Origin: Scleromatobacter sp039920745
Lineage (GTDB): Bacteria > Pseudomonadota > Gammaproteobacteria > Burkholderiales > Burkholderiaceae_C
Assembly: GCA_039920745.1 (NCBI GenBank)
Contig: JBDSDD010000058.1
Span: forward strand, 1 to 64,000
Direction of reading: 5' to 3'
DNA: 64,000 nucleotides
The notes beneath the pieces were generated by a model. That model did no database searches. It was not told where the DNA came from and saw only the letters and a program-made list of their open reading frames with translations. Made by a program: the position numbers and the translations under genes. This document shows, piece by piece, positions 59,220-64,000 of the stretch (the first letter of the stretch is position 1; the number at the start of each line of letters is the position of its first letter).

Positions 59220-60137
59220 ATGTCCGACCAAGCCGCCGCCCGGATTGCCGCCCTCGAGGCCACGATCACCGACCAGGCGCAGCAGATCGCGGCCATGGAG
59301 TCGGAGCTCGACGAGACCAACCGGGGCGTCGTGGCGCTCTACGCCGAGCTCGACACCCAGGCGCAGCAACTGCAGCGGGCCACCGACCTGAAGAGCCGTT
59401 TCCTGGCCTACATGAGCCATGAGTTCCGCACCCCGATCTCGGCTGTGCGCAGCTTGTCGCAGCTGTTGCTCGACCGGGTCGATGGGCCGCTGACGACAGA
59501 GCAGGAGACGCAGGTCCGATTCATCCAGTTGACGGCGGAGGAGTTCGCCGAGATGGTCAACGACCTGCTCGACCTCGCCAAGGTGGAGGCCGGCCGCGTC
59601 GAGATCTCGCCGGCCTGGTTCGAGATGGTCGACCTGTTCTCGGCGCTGCGCGGCATGTTCCGGCCGGTGCTGACCAATCCGGACGTCACGCTGGTGTTCG
59701 AGGATCCGCAACACGACTCGCGGCTCTACACCGACGACAAGATGCTGTCGCAGATCCTGCGCAACTTCATCTCCAACGCGTTGAAGTTCACGCTCAAGGG
59801 CGAGGTGCGCGTCTCGGCGCAGCAAAACGCGGACGAGACGATGACCTTCGCCGTCGCCGACAGCGGCATCGGCATCGACCCGAAGTTCCACGCGGCGATC
59901 TTCCAGGATTTCACGCAGGTCGACTCGCCAATCCAGAAGCGCCTGCGCGGCACCGGGCTCGGCCTGTCGCTCAGCAAGCAGTTGGCCGAATTGCTGGGGG
60001 GCACGGTAGGACTGCGGAGCGTGCTGGGCGCGGGATCGACGTTCTCGGTCACGATCCCGCTCCGCCAGGTCGCGATCCCGCTCAGCCAGGTCGCGAATGG
60101 CGCCCCTTCCTCCGACGCTGTCCAGGCCGATGACTGA
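59220..60137 (+). CDS. Soluble histidine kinase of the stressosome operon
   Basis: A 305-residue kinase with no membrane segment or recognised sensor: an N-terminal coiled coil (about 5-58), HisKA with H67 in FLAYMSHEFRTPIS, and an HATPase domain (NFISNALKFT, VADSGIGID, GTGLGLSLSKQLAELLGGTV). The C-terminus has a tandem-like RQVAIPLSQVA. Lack of an input domain fits control by a partner, possibly RsbT or the fused phosphatase. It starts two bases after that gene and overlaps the next gene by eight bases. Confidence 0.9.
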   Translation: MSDQAAARIAALEATITDQAQQIAAMESELDETNRGVVALYAELDTQAQQLQRATDLKSRFLAYMSHEFRTPISAVRSLSQLLLDRVDGPLTTEQETQVRFIQLTAEEFAEMVNDLLDLAKVEAGRVEISPAWFEMVDLFSALRGMFRPVLTNPDVTLVFEDPQHDSRLYTDDKMLSQILRNFISNALKFTLKGEVRVSAQQNADETMTFAVADSGIGIDPKFHAAIFQDFTQVDSPIQKRLRGTGLGLSLSKQLAELLGGTVGLRSVLGAGSTFSVTIPLRQVAIPLSQVANGAPSSDAVQADD

Positions 60138-62127
60138 CCCCAAGCCCGAATTCCGGCCGATCAATCGATCGGAGCACGAGCTTCTGATCATCGACGACAA
60201 CCCGGCGAGCCGCTACGCGACCGTGCGACAGCTGCGCAGCGCCGGCTTTCGCACGCGCGAGGCGGCCACGGGCGCCGACGGCTTGGCGGCGGCCGCCGAC
60301 ACGATTTCCGCGGTCGTGCTCGACATCCATCTGCCCGACATCGACGGCTTCGACCTGTGCGCCCTGCTGCGCTCGCAACCCGCCACGGCCCGTGTGCCGG
60401 TGCTGCACCTGACCGCCGCCTACGTCACCGACGAGGACAAGGTGCGCGGCCTCGACTCCGGCGCCGATGCCTACCTCACGCGCCCCGTTGAGCCCGCCGT
60501 GCTCGTGGCCACCGTGCAGGCGCTCGTGCGCGCGCGCGTGGCCGAGGAAGCGATGCGCCGCAGCGAGTCCAAGTTCCGGGCGATCTACGCGCAGGCCCAG
60601 GCCGGCATCGCGCTGCTCGACGACCAGGGACGTTTCGTGGACGCGAATCCCGCGATGCTGAGGATGCTGGCCCGCAGCGCGGAAGCCGTGATCGGCGAGC
60701 CACTGAGCAACTTCGCGCCGCGCGAGTGGGCGCAGAGGATCGTCCACTTCTCGGTGGCTGCGGACTCGCCGTCGGGGTCGATCGAGGTGCCGATGCAGCG
60801 CCCCGACGAGTCGCTGATCCACGTCGAATGGAGCTTCTCTCCGCACATCGAACCGGGCATCACGATGGCCGTCGCCACCGATGTCTCGCAGCGCGTGGCG
60901 CTGGAGCAGCAGCGCCAGGAGTTGCTCGACCGCGAACGCGTCGCCCGCGGCGAAGCGGAACAAGTCAGCCGCATGAAGGACGATTTCATCGCGGTGCTGT
61001 CGCACGAATTGCGCACGCCGCTCAACGCGATCATGAGCTGGACCCACGTGCTGCGCCAGCGCGGCGGCTCCGCCGAGACGCTGCGCGGGCTCGCGGCGAT
61101 CGAGCGCAACGGCACCACGCAGGCGCGCATGATCTCCGATCTGCTCGACATGTCGCGCCTCAATCTTGGCAAGCTGCCGCTGACCTTCGTCGACATCGAT
61201 CCGGCCGAGGAGATCGTCGCCTCCGTCAACGCGATGCGGCCCGCGACTGTGGAAAACGGCCCGAGCATCGAGGTCAAGCTGAGCCCGCCGTATCGCCCGA
61301 TCCGCGCCGATGCCTCCCGGCTGCAGCAGGTGATCTGGAACCTGGTCAGCAACGCGATCAAGTTCTCGCCGGCTGGCGGCCGCATCGTCGTCGCGCTGGT
61401 GCAGGACGCCGCCGGGCTGTGCATCCGCGTCAGCGACCAGGGCCAGGGCATCGCCGCCGCCTTCCTGCCGTTCGTGTTCGATCGCTTCGCGCAGAGCGAC
61501 GCGGCCAGCAACCGCCAGCGCGGTGGGCTGGGCCTGGGCCTGGCCATCGTCAAGCAACTGGTCGAAGCCCATGGCGGCACCGTGTCGGCCGCGAGCGCAG
61601 GACTCGGGCAGGGCGCCACGTTCGAAGTCTGGTTGCCGGCCGAGACGTTGCACGGCGATCATGCTGACTTCAGCGATTCGAGCCATGCACACTCCAGCCA
61701 CGGCCTCGAGGCCATCGAGATGGCCCAAGCCTCGCTCGAGGGCGCGCAGTTGCTCGTCGTCGACGACGACGTCGAGGCCAGCGTGATGCTGCGCATCATC
61801 CTCGGCGATCGCGGCGCGGTCGTGCAGATCGCGCACGACGTGCCATCCGCACTGCAGCTGATTTCGCTGCGCGCGTTCGATGCGCTCATCAGCGATATCG
61901 GCATGGCCGGCCAGGACGGCTACGACTTGATCCGCGAGGTGCGCCGCCGCGAGGCGATGCAGTCGACGCCGCACCCGCATCTGCCGGCGATCGCCTTGAC
62001 GGCCTTCACCCGCGCACAGGACCGCGAGCAGGCGCTGGTCGCGGGCTTCGATGCCCACTGCGGCAAGCCGCTGCGGCCGCTGAACCTGGTGCAGCAGATC
62101 CGCACGCTGCTCGACCAGCGCCACTGA
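60130..62127 (+). CDS. Hybrid histidine kinase, REC-PAS-HisKA-HATPase-REC
   Basis: A 665-residue soluble hybrid kinase. The N-terminal receiver has D65 in VVLDIHLPDIDGFD, and a PAS-like domain follows at about 145-255. HisKA has H292 in LSHELRTPLNAIMSW, the HATPase domain has NLVSNAIKFSP and GGLGLGLAIVKQL, and a C-terminal receiver has D589 in LISDIGMAGQDGYDL. The two receivers suggest it both accepts phosphate (perhaps from the preceding kinase) and passes it on. No DNA-binding output is in the operon, so the final target is elsewhere. Confidence 0.92.
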   Translation: MTDPKPEFRPINRSEHELLIIDDNPASRYATVRQLRSAGFRTREAATGADGLAAAADTISAVVLDIHLPDIDGFDLCALLRSQPATARVPVLHLTAAYVTDEDKVRGLDSGADAYLTRPVEPAVLVATVQALVRARVAEEAMRRSESKFRAIYAQAQAGIALLDDQGRFVDANPAMLRMLARSAEAVIGEPLSNFAPREWAQRIVHFSVAADSPSGSIEVPMQRPDESLIHVEWSFSPHIEPGITMAVATDVSQRVALEQQRQELLDRERVARGEAEQVSRMKDDFIAVLSHELRTPLNAIMSWTHVLRQRGGSAETLRGLAAIERNGTTQARMISDLLDMSRLNLGKLPLTFVDIDPAEEIVASVNAMRPATVENGPSIEVKLSPPYRPIRADASRLQQVIWNLVSNAIKFSPAGGRIVVALVQDAAGLCIRVSDQGQGIAAAFLPFVFDRFAQSDAASNRQRGGLGLGLAIVKQLVEAHGGTVSAASAGLGQGATFEVWLPAETLHGDHADFSDSSHAHSSHGLEAIEMAQASLEGAQLLVVDDDVEASVMLRIILGDRGAVVQIAHDVPSALQLISLRAFDALISDIGMAGQDGYDLIREVRRREAMQSTPHPHLPAIALTAFTRAQDREQALVAGFDAHCGKPLRPLNLVQQIRTLLDQRH

Positions 62128-62247
62128 AGCGCCGCTGAGCCCGGCCGGTACGGCCGCCTTTACGATCTTTTTATCCGGCGGCCCGGCGTTTTATCAGCGT
62201 CTTGACACTCGATTTCCTACGATCTCTTCATCACATCGGAGAGTCGC

Positions 62248-62343
62248 ATGGACTTCATCTACGTCGCGCTGGGCGCGGCATTCTGGGCGGCCATCGCCCT
62301 CATGGCGCGTGCTTGCGACGCCTTGCCGGGGCGTCGGTCATGA
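62248..62343 (+). CDS. 31-residue membrane peptide upstream of kdpF
   Basis: MDFIYVALGAAFWAAIALMA then a short charged tail ending GRRS: one hydrophobic helix. The stop overlaps the kdpF ATG (ATGA), and a GGAGAG ribosome-binding site lies four bases before its ATG. Comparable short hydrophobic ORFs precede kdpF in other betaproteobacteria. The function is unknown; it may be a second KdpF-like stabilising subunit. Confidence 0.7.
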   Translation: MDFIYVALGAAFWAAIALMARACDALPGRRS

Positions 62344-62432
62344 GCTGGCTGACGATCGTCGCGGCGCTCGCCGCCATCGGGCTGCTGGTCTATCTCGTGG
62401 CGGCGCTGCTGCATCCGGAGAGTTTCTCGTGA
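62340..62432 (+). CDS. kdpF: K+-transporting ATPase subunit KdpF
   Basis: A 30-residue single-helix peptide that stabilises the KdpFABC potassium pump. It has the hydrophobic helix (TIVAALAAIGLLVYLVAALL) and the short KdpF-type end HPESF. It overlaps the preceding mini-gene and kdpA by four bases each. Confidence 0.9.
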   Translation: MSWLTIVAALAAIGLLVYLVAALLHPESFS

Positions 62433-64000
62433 CCGGCGCGTCCTGGGGCCTGCTGTCGGCCTTCCTCGCCACGCTGCTGGTGCTGGCGTGGCCTCTGGGC
62501 CGCTACATGGCCGGCCTGCTCGAGGCCGAGCCCGGTCGCAACCGGCTGGCGCGGGGCTTCTACAAGCTGTGCGGCGTCGATCCTGACTCGCAGATGGGCT
62601 GGCTGCACTACACGCTCGCCCTGGTGCTGTTCAACGCCATTGGCGCGCTGGCGGCCTACGCGATCCAGCGCACCCAGGCCTGGCTGCCGCTGAACCCGCA
62701 GCACTTCGCCAACGTGGCCGCCGACTCGGCGTTCAACACGGCGCTGAGCTTCACCACCAACACCGACTGGCAGGGCTACGCCGGCGAGTCGACGATGAGC
62801 CACCTGACGCAGATGCTGGCGCTGGCGGTGCAGAACTTCTTCTCGGCAGCCACCGGGATCGCGGTCGCCCTCGCGTTGATCCGGGGCTTCGCGCGCCACA
62901 GCGTGCAGGTGATCGGCAACGTGTGGGTCGACCTGACGCGCATCGTCGTCGGCCTGCTGCTGCCGCTGTCGCTCGTGCTGGCGCTGGTGCTGTCCAGCCA
63001 GGGCGTGGTGCAGAACTTCGCGCCGTTCAGGACGGTGACGACGGTGGAGCAGACGCCGTACGACGCGCCGATGCTCGACGCTGCCGGGCAGCCGCTCAGG
63101 GATGCCCAGGGCAACGCGATGACCTCGAAGGCCGTTGCCAGGATGCAGACGCTGCCCATGGGCCCGGTCGCCTCGCAGGAGGCCATCAAGATGATCGGCA
63201 CCAACGGCGGCGGCGTGTTCAACGCGAACTCGGCGCATCCGTACGAGAACCCGACCGCGCTCACCAATTTCCTGCAGATGCTGGCGATCTTCCTGATCCC
63301 GGCGGCGCTGTGCTTCACGTTCGGCCGCGTGGTCAAGGATGCGCGCCAGGGCTGGACGATCCTGGGCGCGATGGCCGTGCTGTTCGTCGTCGGCGCCGTC
63401 GCCGCGATGGCGTTCGAGCAGCAAGGCAACCCGCAGTTCGCCGCGCTGGGCGTCGACCAGGCGCACGGTGCGCTGCAGGCCGGCGGCAACATGGAAGGCA
63501 AGGAGACGCGCTTCGGCATCGCGGCCTCTGGGCTGTTCGCGGCCATCACGACCGCGGCTTCGTGCGGCGCCGTCAACTCGATGCACGACTCGTTCACCGC
63601 ACTCGGCGGCCTCGTGCCGCTGGTCAACATGCAGCTGGGCGAGGTCGTCTTCGGCGGCGTCGGCTCCGGGCTGTACGGCATGCTCGTGTTCGCGATCCTG
63701 GCGGTGTTCATCGCTGGCCTGATGATCGGCCGCACGCCCGAGTACCTCGGCAAGAAGATCGAGGCGCACGAGATGAAGATGAGTTCGATCGCGATCCTCG
63801 TCGCGCCGCTGCTGGTGCTCATGGGCACGGCCATCGCGGTGATGACGGACGCCGGCAAGGCGGCGATCTCCAACCCGGGCGCGCACGGCTTCTCGGAGCT
63901 GCTGTACGCACTGAGCTCGGCCGCCAACAACAACGGCAGCGCCTTTGCCGGCGTCTCGGTGAACACGCCGTTCTGGAACGTGCTGCTGGCCATTGCGATG
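62429..64000 (+). CDS. kdpA: K+-transporting ATPase subunit KdpA, 3' end outside window
   Basis: Potassium-channel-like subunit of the high-affinity KdpFABC pump. 524 codons are visible without a stop; full-length KdpA is roughly 560-600 residues, so a short C-terminal part is missing. Family landmarks include LVLFNAIGALAAYAIQR, the first selectivity region FNTALSFTTNTDWQGYAGE, the second GTNGGGVFNANSAHPYENPT, the third TAASCGAVNSMHDSFT and the fourth SAANNNGSAFAG. The GTG at 62429 overlaps the kdpF stop (GTGA). The promoter presumably lies in 62128-62247. Confidence 0.96.
   Translation, partial: MTGASWGLLSAFLATLLVLAWPLGRYMAGLLEAEPGRNRLARGFYKLCGVDPDSQMGWLHYTLALVLFNAIGALAAYAIQRTQAWLPLNPQHFANVAADSAFNTALSFTTNTDWQGYAGESTMSHLTQMLALAVQNFFSAATGIAVALALIRGFARHSVQVIGNVWVDLTRIVVGLLLPLSLVLALVLSSQGVVQNFAPFRTVTTVEQTPYDAPMLDAAGQPLRDAQGNAMTSKAVARMQTLPMGPVASQEAIKMIGTNGGGVFNANSAHPYENPTALTNFLQMLAIFLIPAALCFTFGRVVKDARQGWTILGAMAVLFVVGAVAAMAFEQQGNPQFAALGVDQAHGALQAGGNMEGKETRFGIAASGLFAAITTAASCGAVNSMHDSFTALGGLVPLVNMQLGEVVFGGVGSGLYGMLVFAILAVFIAGLMIGRTPEYLGKKIEAHEMKMSSIAILVAPLLVLMGTAIAVMTDAGKAAISNPGAHGFSELLYALSSAANNNGSAFAGVSVNTPFWNVLLAIAM

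Noticed and set aside
62202..62230. TTGACA upstream of the kdp genes as a sigma70 promoter
   Set aside because: The -35 hexamer is perfect, but no -10-like sequence occurs at 16-18 bases (TCTTCA only). Left unannotated.
62390..63993. Two antisense frames opposite kdpA
   Set aside because: kdpA is readable on the plus strand with all four selectivity regions; the antisense products have no family resemblance.
1..64000. tRNA, rRNA, CRISPR arrays, insertion sequences, prophage or integron features
   Set aside because: No cloverleaf, rRNA-like stretch, spaced direct-repeat array, transposase or integrase motif was recognised in any gap. A dedicated scan (tRNAscan-SE, Infernal/Rfam, CRISPR finder) would settle it.

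Overview
The window is a gene-dense, high-GC chromosomal segment with no break from a mobile element. Gene content and order (prmA-accC-accB-aroQ; hemL-thiD-rubredoxin-pilGHIJ; yqgE-ruvX-pyrR-pyrB-pyrC'; rhodanese-grxC-secB-gpsA; the ctaC-to-Sco cytochrome oxidase cluster; a CIRCE-controlled rpoH) point to a betaproteobacterium of the order Burkholderiales, probably in the Rubrivivax/Leptothrix/Roseateles neighbourhood. That placement is inferred from gene order and protein resemblance, not from a search. No rRNA, tRNA, CRISPR array, transposase or phage gene was seen. Coding density is high, and most adjacent same-strand genes overlap by 1-11 bases (ATGA, GTGA, TGATG).

Layout. 1-15.3 kb (minus strand) carries housekeeping genes: fatty-acid biosynthesis (accB, accC) with prmA and aroQ; a TlpA-type thioredoxin with an uncharacterised partner; mtgA-aroE-tonB-RNB ribonuclease; an SDR reductase; yqiA, mpl, a hexose-6-phosphate mutarotase, hemL and a ThiD-like kinase. 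15.4-27.7 kb (plus) holds rubredoxin followed by a Pil-Chp chemosensory operon (pilG, pilH, pilI, pilJ and a 2191-residue ChpA/PilL hybrid kinase) and a diguanylate cyclase. 27.7-36.2 kb has a photolyase, yqgE-ruvX, pyrR-pyrB-pyrC' (a dihydroorotase homologue without its HxH motif), plsC, and a divergent MFS transporter/LysR pair. 36.3-43.8 kb has a chemoreceptor, gpmA, rhodanese-grxC-secB-gpsA, trmL, comF and a BioC-like methyltransferase. 44.0-53.4 kb is a complete aa3/caa3-type cytochrome c oxidase cluster: structural subunits (ctaC, ctaD, ctaE), copper delivery (ctaG, two Sco-type proteins), assembly (SURF1) and heme A synthesis (ctaA, ctaB).

53.4-64.0 kb is the most regulatory part. An ECF sigma factor with a C-terminal helical extension is coupled to a DGPF/YCII protein. 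rpoH has a near-perfect CIRCE operator upstream. Divergent from it lies a stressosome operon (rsbR-rsbS-rsbT and a fused ATPase/PP2C protein) that runs into a soluble histidine kinase and a REC-PAS-kinase-REC hybrid. The window ends inside kdpA, after kdpF and a 31-residue membrane peptide gene.

Structure outside genes includes several families of dispersed GC-rich intergenic repeats (two members inside the pil operon), a triple GGGGTCAGG-type element at 55.2 kb, an 18-bp perfect palindrome ahead of ctaC, and two short ORFs coupled to pyrR and rsbR. No wholly unknown multigene system is evident. The strongest leads are the stressosome/two-component hybrid operon with its coupled small ORF, the CIRCE-rpoH arrangement next to it, and the repeat families.
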